Positions 18,412 to 27,495 of a DNA stretch of 64,000 nucleotides are shown here, one piece after another. Each line of letters opens with the position of its first letter. The stretch's first letter is position 1. The stretch comes from Rhizobium sp. Q54 (GTDB taxonomy: Bacteria > Pseudomonadota > Alphaproteobacteria > Micropepsales > Micropepsaceae). The position numbers and the translations under genes are program-made. Where the stretch lies: positions 146,331 to 210,330 of the forward strand of contig CAMCWK010000001.1 in the NCBI GenBank assembly GCA_945882615.1, given 5' to 3'. The notes under the pieces are model-generated. The model ran no database searches and was not told the origin of the DNA. It worked only from the letters and a program-made list of their open reading frames with translations.

Positions 18412-19428
18412 CTAAAGCGGATTGTTCCCTACGGCTCGGGCGGCATTCTCAATCGGCACGGCAAAACCCACCCCGGCAAAGACATTGTGGCCGGACGGAT
18501 TGACGATCGCGGTGACGATGCCGACCACCTCGCCGTCGCGATTGACCAGCGGCCCGCCCGAATTGCCCGGATTTGCGGCCGCGTCGAATTGAATGAGATT
18601 CGAAAGGCGGCTTTTGCGGTCGGGATCAACGAAGGAGCGCTTGAGGCCTCCAACCACGCCGGCGGATACCGACGGCCCGATGCCGAAGGGAAATCCAACC
18701 GCCACCACCGTGTCGCCGGGATTGAGGCCGGCGGTCGAGGCCAGCGTCGCCGGCTTGAGATCGTCGGGAAAGGTCTTGGTGCGGATCACCGCCAGGTCGT
18801 TTTCCGGCTGTACATTGAACACCCGGGCATCGGCCTTGCTGCCGTCCCAATAGGTCACCACCCAGCGGTCGGTGGACTGGATCACATGCAGGTTGGTCAG
18901 GATGTCGCCGGTATTGTTGATGACGACGCCGCTGCCGGTGGCGTCCGGCTTGCCTTCCTTGGTGTCAGCTTCGCGCAAGGGCGGCTCCAGCGGCTTGCCC
19001 GCTTTCTTTGCCGCCGCGCGCTCTGCCTTCTCTTCTTCCGCAGCGCGTTCTGGCGACAGATAGCCTTCCACCCGCACCACCGACGGTCCCACCACAGCAG
19101 CGGCTATCGTGGTGTCGGCCGGGGGCGGATCGGTATTCGACAGGGTGTACTTCACCGCATTGTCGATATCCCACTGGCTCAGGGGGCGTGCTGCGGGATT
19201 GAAAAGCTGCCAGCCCGAAAACAGCAGAAGCACCGCCAGCACGGCGGCAGCCGCAGGCAGGCTGCGTTCATGCCGCTTGCTGAATTTTGCGAACCAGGTG
19301 GAAAGACGAACCCGCAACGGCGGCCGTGGATCGGTTTTGCCCGCCCATTCCGGCGGAACCGCATAGGGGGCACGCTCTGAAGAAGCACGCCGTCGCCCCG
19401 CACGGCTATAAAGCGATTTGCGCTTCAT
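18412..19428 (-). CDS. Membrane-anchored trypsin-like serine protease (HtrA-like, no PDZ)
   Basis: A 338-residue protease with a charged cytoplasmic N-terminus, one membrane helix (SLPAAAAVLAVLLLFSGW) and a periplasmic S1C domain. The triad is His in ILTNLHVI, Asp in ENDLAVI and Ser in PGNSGGPL. A Lys/Glu-rich insert (SPERAAEEEKAERAAAKKAG) interrupts the first strands. Unlike DegP/DegS there is no PDZ domain; the protein ends soon after FAGVGFAVPIENAARAV. As first gene of the MoxR-DUF58-vWA operon it may process or sense envelope proteins for that system. A GTG at 19434 is an alternative start. Confidence 0.88.
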   Translation of the reverse strand: MKRKSLYSRAGRRRASSERAPYAVPPEWAGKTDPRPPLRVRLSTWFAKFSKRHERSLPAAAAVLAVLLLFSGWQLFNPAARPLSQWDIDNAVKYTLSNTDPPPADTTIAAAVVGPSVVRVEGYLSPERAAEEEKAERAAAKKAGKPLEPPLREADTKEGKPDATGSGVVINNTGDILTNLHVIQSTDRWVVTYWDGSKADARVFNVQPENDLAVIRTKTFPDDLKPATLASTAGLNPGDTVVAVGFPFGIGPSVSAGVVGGLKRSFVDPDRKSRLSNLIQFDAAANPGNSGGPLVNRDGEVVGIVTAIVNPSGHNVFAGVGFAVPIENAARAVGNNPL

Positions 19429-19559
19429 ACCCACTAACCCGAAGGCCGCGAGCCCAGCCTATTAGCTTTTCCCGGCCCGCATCAAGCTGGCTGATCTGTT
19501 TTCACAACGGGAAATGACGGTTGTGCCCGGTTCCTGTTAAGACGCGTTAGAGGAGAGCC

Positions 19560-20915
19560 ATGCCGAGTGATTTCATTCCCGTAGGGGCGCCCGTTCATCG
19601 GCGGATTCTCAGCCGCCTTGAAACCGCCATGGTTGCCCGGCGCAATGTGCTGGAGATTATCCCTGCGCTTTCCTATCGCCAGCCCATCGTTTCGGGCGAG
19701 ATGGTGATGCGCTGGCACATGCTTGCCGATCCGGCGGGCATGAAACGGGTGATGCTCGACCATCATTCCAATTATCCAAAATCCGAAGTCATGAAACGGA
19801 TGCTGCGCCCCGCCATCGGCGAAAGCCTGTTCAACGCCGAAGGGCCTAACTGGAAATGGCAGCGCCAGGCGGTGGCCCCCGTCTTTACCCATCGCAATGT
19901 CGTGGCGCTGGCGCCGGCCATGACAGCTACGGCGGAACGCACCTGCGCGCGGCTGGCAAAATGCACCGCCCAGGCCGAATTGGTCACCGAAATGCTGACC
20001 GCCACCTTTGACGTGATCTGCGACGTCGCCTTGTCAGGGCGAGAGCATTTCGACAGCGAAACCTTCGGACAGGCCATCACCGAGTATTTCCGCACCGCCG
20101 GCCGCGCCTCGCTGCTGGATTTCCTGGCGGTACCCGAATGGTTCCCCCGTCCGGGACGGCTGCTGGCGGCGCGCTCGGTGCAGGTGATGCACAGCATGGT
20201 GGCGGCGGCGATCGAGGCGCGGCGCCGCGATGCCCATCCGCCCGCCGACGATCTCCTGGCCCGCATGCTGGCCGCCCAGGACCCGGAAACCGGCCATCGC
20301 CTCAGCGCCGAAGACCTGATCTTCAACATGCAATTCTTCATCGTGGCCGGACACGAGACCACCGCGCTGGCGCTGGCATGGGCGCTTTATCTGCTTGCCA
20401 ATGTGCCCGTGGAACAGGAACAGGCGCGTCAGCAGGCGCGTGACCAACTACAGGGCCGCGCCGCAGGCCCCGACGACCTTATTCACATGCCTCTGGTGCG
20501 CCAGATACTGGAGGAAGCCATGCGGCTGTACCCGCCGGTTGGGCTGCTCGCTCGCAGCGTTGTGGAGAAGGACACGCTGTGCGGCCGCACCATCCTGCCC
20601 GGCGAAATCCTGTTCCTGCCGATCTGGGCACTGCATCGCCACGAACTGCTGTGGGAGCAGCCGGAACGCTTCCGCCCAGACCGGTTTGGTGCCGGCGCCA
20701 GCGCGGGGATAAACAAGTATCAATACCTGCCGTTCGGCGCTGGCCCGCGCGTCTGCGTTGCCGCCAATTTCGCGATGATGCAGGCCCAGATCATTCTGGC
20801 GACGGTGCTGCAGAATTTCGAATTCGCGCCGGGAGCACCCTCGCCCCATCCCATCATGATGATGACGGTGCGCCCCGAACCCGGCGTGTTCCTGCAGGTC
20901 AGCCGCGCGTCATAG
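19560..20915 (+). CDS. Cytochrome P450
   Basis: A complete 451-residue soluble P450. The oxygen-binding I-helix motif is AGHETTALA, the ExxR is EEAMRLYPP, the PERF-like motif is QPERFRPDRF, and the haem-ligand Cys is C399 in LPFGAGPRVCVA. The ribosome site GAGGAG precedes the ATG closely. No ferredoxin or reductase gene lies nearby, so redox partners must be elsewhere. It is alone on the plus strand, divergent from the protease operon and ending in a 6-base convergent overlap with the next gene. The substrate is unknown. Confidence 0.95.
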   Translation: MPSDFIPVGAPVHRRILSRLETAMVARRNVLEIIPALSYRQPIVSGEMVMRWHMLADPAGMKRVMLDHHSNYPKSEVMKRMLRPAIGESLFNAEGPNWKWQRQAVAPVFTHRNVVALAPAMTATAERTCARLAKCTAQAELVTEMLTATFDVICDVALSGREHFDSETFGQAITEYFRTAGRASLLDFLAVPEWFPRPGRLLAARSVQVMHSMVAAAIEARRRDAHPPADDLLARMLAAQDPETGHRLSAEDLIFNMQFFIVAGHETTALALAWALYLLANVPVEQEQARQQARDQLQGRAAGPDDLIHMPLVRQILEEAMRLYPPVGLLARSVVEKDTLCGRTILPGEILFLPIWALHRHELLWEQPERFRPDRFGAGASAGINKYQYLPFGAGPRVCVAANFAMMQAQIILATVLQNFEFAPGAPSPHPIMMMTVRPEPGVFLQVSRAS

Positions 20916-22187
20916 CGCATAATAGGCGGTTTCCGCGAACAGGAATTCCGACATGTTCAGCCTGTTATAGTCATAGTGCGTGACCACGCGGGTGACGGCG
21001 TCCTGCGCCTGCGGATGCCCAGCCAGCGCGATCAGCGTCGCCCCGGCCAGAGGATTGCGCATATAGACACGCTCGTAAGCCTTGCGCTCGCCCGCCTTGG
21101 CGACGTCCGCCATTTCCGACAGCCTGTGGGCATCGGCCTGGGTCTTTTGCGGGAACCAGGCGGCGCCATAGACGGCCCGCCAGTTGGCATGCCCGAACAG
21201 CTTGGTGTCGTTATTGTCGAACTGCCGGTAGGCATCGATCGCGGCCAGAGCACCGGCGGCGTTCACGTCCAGGCCCTTGCGGTAGGAGGCAACCAGTATC
21301 GGGTCGCTCTCCATCGCTGTCAATCCCGCCAGCGAAGCCTGGCAGCCGATATAAATCCAAAGCTGGGTGGTATCGATGTTGGCGATCGCGCTGCGGTCAT
21401 AGGGATAGCCCTCGGCGCACAGTTCGATGCGGGTCTTGTCGCTTTGCTCCGCGCGCTCCGCCAGCGCGGTCCGGTAGCGCTCCAGCCAGACCTGGTCCCC
21501 TGTCACCGCATGCATTGTGCGCAGCATGTAAAGATAGCGCACGGCGTCGCGGAACAGATGGCCTTTGAAGCCACCGCGGAATTCGCCCTTGAACTGACCG
21601 GCGCAGGGCGGACGCCAGCCATACTGCTGCAGCGCGCCCGCGACCTCGGACATCTTGCGGATGATCGCCGCGCGCTCATCCGCCGTGGGAATGTCGCTGC
21701 GCAGGTAGGCCGACAGGCCATAGAACCAGGGGTGGGTCTGGTCATCAGAGGTGAGCGGGTAATGGCATTGCCCGTCCGTTCCCACGCCGCGCGCGATGAA
21801 GCCGGGCACGTCGGAAACCGAGGCGCATTTCAACAATCCTTGCGACAGGCGCCGGGCGTTGGCACGGTCGACCTCCTGCCCCGTGCGGCGGGCGCGCTCA
21901 CAGGCGGCCGGCAGGTAGAGGCCGGTGAACATCGGTCCGTTTTCGATGGGGCTCCACCAGCCGATGGCGTTGGGCCGGCCCAGCCTGCAATCCTCAGGTG
22001 TGGGAAGCTCGCCGATATAATCCAGAATCACGCCATAGGGATCGATACGCTCGCGCCAGAGCTTGGCATGGGCCTGTTCGATGGCGGCCTCGAGCGTCGG
22101 CGCGGGCTGCGCGCCAGCCAGCCCCGGCAGCGTGACCAGCGCACTGGTGAACAGAAAGCGCCTGCGGTCGGGATGGGTCCAGCGCAT
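20910..22187 (-). CDS. Tat-exported protein of unknown function
   Basis: A 425-residue protein starting with a twin-arginine signal (RRRFLFTSALVTLPGLAGA). The mature protein is helical with repeated Trp/Tyr/Gly pieces (AIGWWSPIENGPMFTGLYLPA, FRGGFKGHLFRDAVRYLYML), which resembles an alpha/alpha-toroid such as those of some glycosidases or lyases. I cannot name the family. It follows the ankyrin gene by 7 bases and is the last gene of a four-gene exported cluster. Its stop codon overlaps the convergent P450 gene. Confidence 0.75.
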   Translation of the reverse strand: MRWTHPDRRRFLFTSALVTLPGLAGAQPAPTLEAAIEQAHAKLWRERIDPYGVILDYIGELPTPEDCRLGRPNAIGWWSPIENGPMFTGLYLPAACERARRTGQEVDRANARRLSQGLLKCASVSDVPGFIARGVGTDGQCHYPLTSDDQTHPWFYGLSAYLRSDIPTADERAAIIRKMSEVAGALQQYGWRPPCAGQFKGEFRGGFKGHLFRDAVRYLYMLRTMHAVTGDQVWLERYRTALAERAEQSDKTRIELCAEGYPYDRSAIANIDTTQLWIYIGCQASLAGLTAMESDPILVASYRKGLDVNAAGALAAIDAYRQFDNNDTKLFGHANWRAVYGAAWFPQKTQADAHRLSEMADVAKAGERKAYERVYMRNPLAGATLIALAGHPQAQDAVTRVVTHYDYNRLNMSEFLFAETAYYAL

Positions 22188-22194
22188 GGCGCGC

Positions 22195-23520
22195 CTAATG
22201 CGCCAAGCTTACGATGCCCTTGTCGCGGAGCAGCTGGATGAAGAAGACACGGATATTCTCCGCCCCGCCCCGGTTGACGTCATCGCCGGGCGTGGATTTG
22301 CGCTCGTCCAAGACGTCGAGCTTGGCGCCCTTGTCGACCAGGAAATGCACCAGCGCTTCGGGTTCTTCGGCCTGCTTGTTGCCCACCGCGACATGCATGA
22401 TGCTGCGGCCGCCGCGCCCGATGGCATCCAGATGCGGGTCCAGCTCATAGGCATATTTCATGGAGGCGAGCTTGCCGCTGGCCGCGCCGGCCATGGCCAG
22501 GGTCATGCCATCGGGGCCCTTGTAATTGGGCCTGGCACCGGCCTCGACCAGCACCTTCATCGCCTCCGGCGAACCGGCCTTGGCGGCGAACTGCAGCGGC
22601 GAGCTGGCTTCCGGGAAAGGCTTGGGCCGGTACGGATTGGCCGCCGGCGGGGGCGGGGGCGGCGGCGGCATGGCCACGGCGTTGGCATCGCCGCCCTTCG
22701 ACAGCACCAGCTTGACGAAGGCGGCATCGCCCGTCGCCGCGGCAATGTGAATGACCTGGCGGCCCTGCGCGTCGCGATGCTTGAGATCGGCGCCGTGCGA
22801 CACCGCCTGCATGGCGAAGGGAATATTGCCGACAATGACCGCGGCCTCGACCACCGAAGCACCGCCCGGAACCACGGCATTGACGTTTGCGCCCGCGTCC
22901 AGCAGCCGCATGGAAGCCAGCGGCACCTTGCTGCGCAAGGCGAAGAAGAGTGGCGTGAAGCCGTTCTTCTCCACCGCATTCACTTGCGCACCGCGCCCCA
23001 GCAGCAGCGCGATATTGTCGGGCTTGCCGTACATCGCCGCCCACATCAGCGGGGTCTGGCCCTGCGGATCGGCGCCGTTGACATTGGCGCCCTTGGCGAT
23101 CAGTGCCTCCAGAACCTCCGGCGTCGAGGCCCCGGCGCAAAGATGCAGCGGCGTGATGCCTTCGGGACGGGCGATCTTCACATCGGCGCCGGCCGCCAGC
23201 AGGCTGGTAACAATGCCGGGTTGACCCAGCTCGCAGGCCAGCGCCAAGGGCGAAATGCCGGCGGGATCGAGGGTGTCGGGCTTGGCGCTGGCCGTCAGAA
23301 GAAGCCTGACCGCTTCCTCATTCTGCCGGTCGACGGCCCAGGCCAGGATGGTGGAATGGTCGGGAAGCAGCGCATTGGCGTTGGCCCCGCCCGCCAGCAG
23401 GCTTTTCACGGCGGCATTGTGGTTGCCGCGCACCGCCTGCACCAGGCGATCGTCCGCCTCGCCCGCCCAGCTTGTGGCGGACGTCAAAAGCAGAACGCCG
23501 AACCCAAACGCCTTTTTCAT
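22195..23520 (-). CDS. Secreted ankyrin-repeat protein
   Basis: A 441-residue protein with a Sec signal (MKKAFGFGVLLLTSATSWA) and about ten ankyrin repeats, seen as series of TPLH/TPLMWAA..L L..GA.VN units (for example GITPLHLCAG, GQTPLMWAAMYGKPDNIALLLGRGAQVNA). The array is split near the middle by a run of prolines (MPPPPPPPPAANPYRP). The repeats imply protein binding in the periplasm. It lies 15 bases after DUF1552 in an operon that also makes a di-haem protein, so one of these is the likely partner. Confidence 0.92.
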   Translation of the reverse strand: MKKAFGFGVLLLTSATSWAGEADDRLVQAVRGNHNAAVKSLLAGGANANALLPDHSTILAWAVDRQNEEAVRLLLTASAKPDTLDPAGISPLALACELGQPGIVTSLLAAGADVKIARPEGITPLHLCAGASTPEVLEALIAKGANVNGADPQGQTPLMWAAMYGKPDNIALLLGRGAQVNAVEKNGFTPLFFALRSKVPLASMRLLDAGANVNAVVPGGASVVEAAVIVGNIPFAMQAVSHGADLKHRDAQGRQVIHIAAATGDAAFVKLVLSKGGDANAVAMPPPPPPPPAANPYRPKPFPEASSPLQFAAKAGSPEAMKVLVEAGARPNYKGPDGMTLAMAGAASGKLASMKYAYELDPHLDAIGRGGRSIMHVAVGNKQAEEPEALVHFLVDKGAKLDVLDERKSTPGDDVNRGGAENIRVFFIQLLRDKGIVSLAH

Positions 23521-23535
23521 TCGCCGTGCCCGATA

Positions 23536-24870
23536 TTAAACCAGTCCGGTCAGACGGCTGGTGCTGTCGCCCAGCTTGTCCACCTTGACCCCCAGCTCGT
23601 CCATCATGGACAGCATCAGGTTGGTCATCGGCACGCTCTTGGCGTCGAAGTGACGGTTGCCCTTGATGCCCCCGCCACCGACGATCAGCGGCAGGTTGCG
23701 ATGGTTGTGCTCGTTGGGATCGGCAAGGCTGGCGCCGGCGATGAACATCGTGCTGTCCAAAAGGCTCTTCTCGCCTTCCTTGGTGTCGATCATCCGCTGC
23801 AGGTAATAGGCAACCTGCGCCATGTGCAGGGTATTGATCTTGGAAAGCTTGGCCAGCTTTTCCGGATCGTTGCCGTGATGGCTGATCGGATGATGGGCGT
23901 CGGCAACGTCGATTTCCGGATAGCTGTGGTTGGAGCCTTCGCGGCCGATCATGAAGGTGCCGACGCGGGTCAGGTCCGCCTGCATCGCCAGGATCTGCAG
24001 GTCGATCATCATGCGGGCATAGTCTTGGAAGTTTTCCGGGATGCCGGCAGGACGGGCATAGGCGGGCATGGCGACCGAGGCGCCGCGCTGTTCCAGTTTC
24101 TGGATGCCGCGCTCCAGGTCGCGGATCGACTGCATGTATTCCTCGACCTTCTTCTTGTCGTCGGCGCCCAGCGAAACCGACAGCCGCTTGGCATCCTGCG
24201 ACACCAGATCGAGGATGCTGGCCTGGCGCTTCAGTTCCATCAGGCGGGTCTTGGCGTCGGCCACATCGCTTTCACCGAACAGCCGCTCGAACACTTCGCG
24301 CGGGTTGGTGGTGATCGGCATCGGCGAGGCCGGGCCCGACCAGGACAGTGTGTTGGTATAGGCGCAGCTATAGCCGCTGTCGCAGCTTCCCACCAGGCTG
24401 GGGGATTCCAGGCCCAGTTCCAGCGACGGGATCTGGGTGAGCTCGGCATACTGCTTGGCCACCACCTGATCCATGGAAATGCCGTTGCTGATGCCGGCGC
24501 CGTCAGTCTTCTTGACGTGAACGCCGGTCAGGAAGGTGCCGCAGCAGCGGGCATGATCGCCGGCGCCATCGCCCAGCGCTTCGGCCTGGACATGGTCAAG
24601 GCCGCTGACCACCGCGAAGCGGTCGCGGTACGGTTCCAGCGGCTTGAGGATCGGCGACATGGTGTAGCCCTCGCCGATCTGGGCCGGGTGGAAGTCCTTC
24701 ATTACCATGCCGTTGGGCGTATAGATGACCTGCAGACGCTTGCGCGATGCGGCAGCGGCTTCCACCGCCTTGGCCGAAGAACCCATGGCTTCCAACAGCG
24801 GCAGCGCGATGGTCGCGCCTGCGCCGCGCAGGACGGTACGGCGATGCATGGCTTTGCGTGTGATCATCAT
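23536..24870 (-). CDS. DUF1552 Tat-exported protein
   Basis: A 444-residue DUF1552 protein. The twin-arginine signal is MHRRTVLRGAGATIALPLLEA. The mature part shows features of the alkaline phosphatase/sulfatase-like fold: YTPNGMVMKDFHP, VVSGLDHVQAEALGDGAGDHARCCGTFLTG and the C-terminal LIVGGGGIKGNRH. DUF1552 genes usually sit next to DUF1592-type haem proteins, as here; their biochemical role is not established. The ATG overlaps the upstream stop by 4 bases (ATGA), so both are made in a fixed ratio. Confidence 0.9.
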   Translation of the reverse strand: MMITRKAMHRRTVLRGAGATIALPLLEAMGSSAKAVEAAAASRKRLQVIYTPNGMVMKDFHPAQIGEGYTMSPILKPLEPYRDRFAVVSGLDHVQAEALGDGAGDHARCCGTFLTGVHVKKTDGAGISNGISMDQVVAKQYAELTQIPSLELGLESPSLVGSCDSGYSCAYTNTLSWSGPASPMPITTNPREVFERLFGESDVADAKTRLMELKRQASILDLVSQDAKRLSVSLGADDKKKVEEYMQSIRDLERGIQKLEQRGASVAMPAYARPAGIPENFQDYARMMIDLQILAMQADLTRVGTFMIGREGSNHSYPEIDVADAHHPISHHGNDPEKLAKLSKINTLHMAQVAYYLQRMIDTKEGEKSLLDSTMFIAGASLADPNEHNHRNLPLIVGGGGIKGNRHFDAKSVPMTNLMLSMMDELGVKVDKLGDSTSRLTGLV

Positions 24871-27323
24871 TTTTCCGGTATCCTTTTCATGACGAATGGG
24901 ACGCTTTGGACAATTCCCATGATTATCGTGTTCATCCGATAATCATCCCGCCGGGCCCGGTCACGGACCTCGCGGATGGCTGGCATGTCGTAATATTCCA
25001 CACCCCGGCCCAGGCCGTAGGTCAGCATGCGCTCGGTCAGCGCTTCGACGAACTGTTCCTTGCGGGTCATCAGGATGTTCTGCAGGCCTGCGGGGCCGTC
25101 GAACTTGGTGCCGTCCGGCAGCACCGCCGAAGCATCGATCGGCTTGCCGGCAAAGCTGGTCCGCCAGGCGCCAACCGCATCGTAATTCTCAAGACTGAAA
25201 CCCAGAGGGTCCATCTTGTTGTGGCAGGAGGCGCAGACCGGATTGGCGCGGTGCATCTCCATCTGCTCGCGCACGCTGAGCAGCTTGCCGTTCTTGGCAT
25301 CGTTCAGGGCCGGAATGTCCGGCGGCGGCGGCGGCGGCGGGGCGGCCAGGATGTTTTCCAGGATCCACTTGCCGCGCATCACCACCGAGGTGCGGTTGTT
25401 GTAGGAGGTGACGGTGAGAATGCTCGCCTGCCCCAGCAATCCGCCCCGGCGCAGCTTGGGGTCCAGCTTCACCTTGCGGAAGGTGGTGCCGTAGATGCCC
25501 GGAATGCCGTAATGCTCGGCCAGCCGCTGGTTCAGGAAGGTGTAGTCGGCGTCCAGGAAATCCAGCGCGCTGCGATTGTCGCGGATGACCGTTTCAAAGA
25601 ACATCTCGGTTTCCGTCAGCATCGCGGTGCGCAGGCGCTGGTCGAAATCGGGATAGACCACCTTGTCCGGCTTCTGGGCTTCCAGGCGGCGCAGATGCAG
25701 CCACTGGCCGGCGAAATTGGCGGTCAGGGCCTTGGCCTTGGGATCGGCCAGCATGCGCGAGACCTGGCTTTGCAGTACCGCGGGCTTGCTGAGCTGGCCC
25801 TTCTCGGCGGCGACCAGCAGTTCCTCGTCCGGGATGCTGCTCCACAGGAATAGCGACAGGCGCGAGGCCAGTTCCACGTCGGTGATCCGGCGCACGGTAC
25901 CGGGACGGCTGCGCGGCGGATCGGTCTCGCGCAGGAACAGGAAGTTGGGCGAGGACAGGATGACTTCCAGCCCGGCTTCAATGCCACGCTCGAACGTCCC
26001 GCCCTTGCGGCCCTCATTGTACATGGTCATCAGCGGCGCGATGTCGGCGCTGGTCACGGGGCGGCGATAGGCATGGCGTGCCAGGCCGCTCAGGATCTTG
26101 CGGGCACAGGCGGATTCGGAAATGCCCTCACCCGGACGGCAGGTGAAAATCCGGCGGCGGCTGGGCGTGTCGCCGGCGCCCTTGATCTCGTACGGACCTG
26201 CGACAGAAATCGCCTGCACGTCGCGGGCGGCGATGACGTCGGTGTGGGGAATGCCCGCATCCTGAAAGCCCAGCGCATGGGCCGGCACCGTGACCGTTTT
26301 GGTGCGCACGCCATCGACCTGGATGTCCAGCGTCAGCGGCGGCGGCGCGGTGGCCGGCTTGGGCATGCGAAGCTGCAGGATGGTCTTGGGCGCCAGGGTG
26401 GTTTCCAGCGCCATGTTCTTGCGGAAGGAGGCGCCGATAATATGCTGCCCGGCGGTGAGCGAGACTTTGGCCTCGATCCGGTCAGCGGGATTCTTCTGGA
26501 TGTCAGCGCCCAGCCCCGGATTGAGGTTCACGATCACCGTGTAATCGGCGTCATACGGCGCATAGAACTTGAACGCGCCGCCGCCCCGCGAGCCCAGCGG
26601 AAGCTCGTCACTGGCCCGTTCGTTGACGTAGGGGTCCTTGGCCAGCTTGTGCTCGGTCACCACCGGCGACCGCGACACCAGACCGGTGGCGGTGCGGCTC
26701 ACCCGCGCGCCCACCCGGATATACTTGTCCATCAGAGTGCGCGACACGGTCAGCACGTCGGCGATATTGTCAAAGCCATAGCCCGAATCGTCGAACGGCA
26801 GATCGCCGCTGACATCGATCTGAAGGTCGAGCAGGTCGCGCACGGCATTGGCGTATTCGGCGCGGTTCAGGCGGCGCAGCGTGGCGCGGCCCGGATCGGG
26901 ATTGGCGGCGCCCATCTTGTCGAGCGAGCCTTCCAGCCAGTTGGTGAAATCCGCGATCTCTTCCTTGGACGGGCGCTTCATGCCCCGGGGCGGCATCTCC
27001 CCCAGGCTGACCCGGCGCAGGATCTTTTCCCAGGTGGCGGTATGGGCTTCGATATTGTCGGCCTTGAGCGGCATCACCGACATGCCGGCGGTCTTGGACT
27101 TGTCGTTGTGACAGCCGCCGCAAAACTGGGTGAGCATGCGCTTGCGGTCGTCCGGCGTGGCGGAGGACAGCGTCGCGGTGGTGTGGACGGCCGGTGTCGC
27201 GGACACCGGATCGGCGGTGGCCTGGCCCAACAGGCCAACGCCCGTCGCCGCGGTGAGTGCGACGAGGCTGGCGGCGGCAAGCAGCTTGCGAGCCAGCCCG
27301 GTACGTGTGGCAGTCGGCAACAT
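24867..27323 (-). CDS. Exported di-haem DUF1587/1595/1592/1588/1585 protein
   Basis: An 818-residue 'planctomycete cytochrome-type' protein. A membrane/signal segment is followed by a c-type haem site C68GGCH. Then come DUF1587 (LRRLNRAEYANAVRDLLDL), a beta-rich middle domain, DUF1595 (ARHAYRRPVTSADIAPL), DUF1592 (ELASRLSLFLWSSIPDEELL), DUF1588 (YTFLNQRLAEHYGIPG and TSVVMRGKWILENIL) and DUF1585 near the end. A second haem site, CASCH, lies before DPLGFSLENYDAVG. A proline run (PPPPPPP) separates blocks. The protein probably handles electrons in the periplasm for a degradative reaction that is not yet defined. It is the first gene of the cluster with DUF1552, ankyrin and the Tat protein. Confidence 0.9.
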   Translation of the reverse strand: MLPTATRTGLARKLLAAASLVALTAATGVGLLGQATADPVSATPAVHTTATLSSATPDDRKRMLTQFCGGCHNDKSKTAGMSVMPLKADNIEAHTATWEKILRRVSLGEMPPRGMKRPSKEEIADFTNWLEGSLDKMGAANPDPGRATLRRLNRAEYANAVRDLLDLQIDVSGDLPFDDSGYGFDNIADVLTVSRTLMDKYIRVGARVSRTATGLVSRSPVVTEHKLAKDPYVNERASDELPLGSRGGGAFKFYAPYDADYTVIVNLNPGLGADIQKNPADRIEAKVSLTAGQHIIGASFRKNMALETTLAPKTILQLRMPKPATAPPPLTLDIQVDGVRTKTVTVPAHALGFQDAGIPHTDVIAARDVQAISVAGPYEIKGAGDTPSRRRIFTCRPGEGISESACARKILSGLARHAYRRPVTSADIAPLMTMYNEGRKGGTFERGIEAGLEVILSSPNFLFLRETDPPRSRPGTVRRITDVELASRLSLFLWSSIPDEELLVAAEKGQLSKPAVLQSQVSRMLADPKAKALTANFAGQWLHLRRLEAQKPDKVVYPDFDQRLRTAMLTETEMFFETVIRDNRSALDFLDADYTFLNQRLAEHYGIPGIYGTTFRKVKLDPKLRRGGLLGQASILTVTSYNNRTSVVMRGKWILENILAAPPPPPPPDIPALNDAKNGKLLSVREQMEMHRANPVCASCHNKMDPLGFSLENYDAVGAWRTSFAGKPIDASAVLPDGTKFDGPAGLQNILMTRKEQFVEALTERMLTYGLGRGVEYYDMPAIREVRDRARRDDYRMNTIIMGIVQSVPFVMKRIPEK

Positions 27324-27495
27324 TCCTACTCCGCGGCGTCCCTCACAGCCGGGTATGCCCGGCTGCCCGCGCACCGTGAGATGCGCTGTGTCATTGTTTG
27401 CGCAAAAAGGTATCAGGTTTTTTCAAAGAAAACAGAGGCCTGCGGGAATCACCGCACAGCCGCGCCGGAAATAAGCTCTCCCTTAGAAACCCCTG

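Noticed and set aside
19538..19552. A second CtrA-like box upstream of the P450 gene (TTAA...TTAG)
   Set aside because: The spacing is 6 rather than 7 and the second half deviates from TTAA.
22063..24942. A 959-codon open frame on the plus strand
   Set aside because: It lies antisense to the ankyrin and DUF1552 genes, is low in recognisable motifs and has a His/Gly/Arg-rich composition typical of GC-rich shadow frames.
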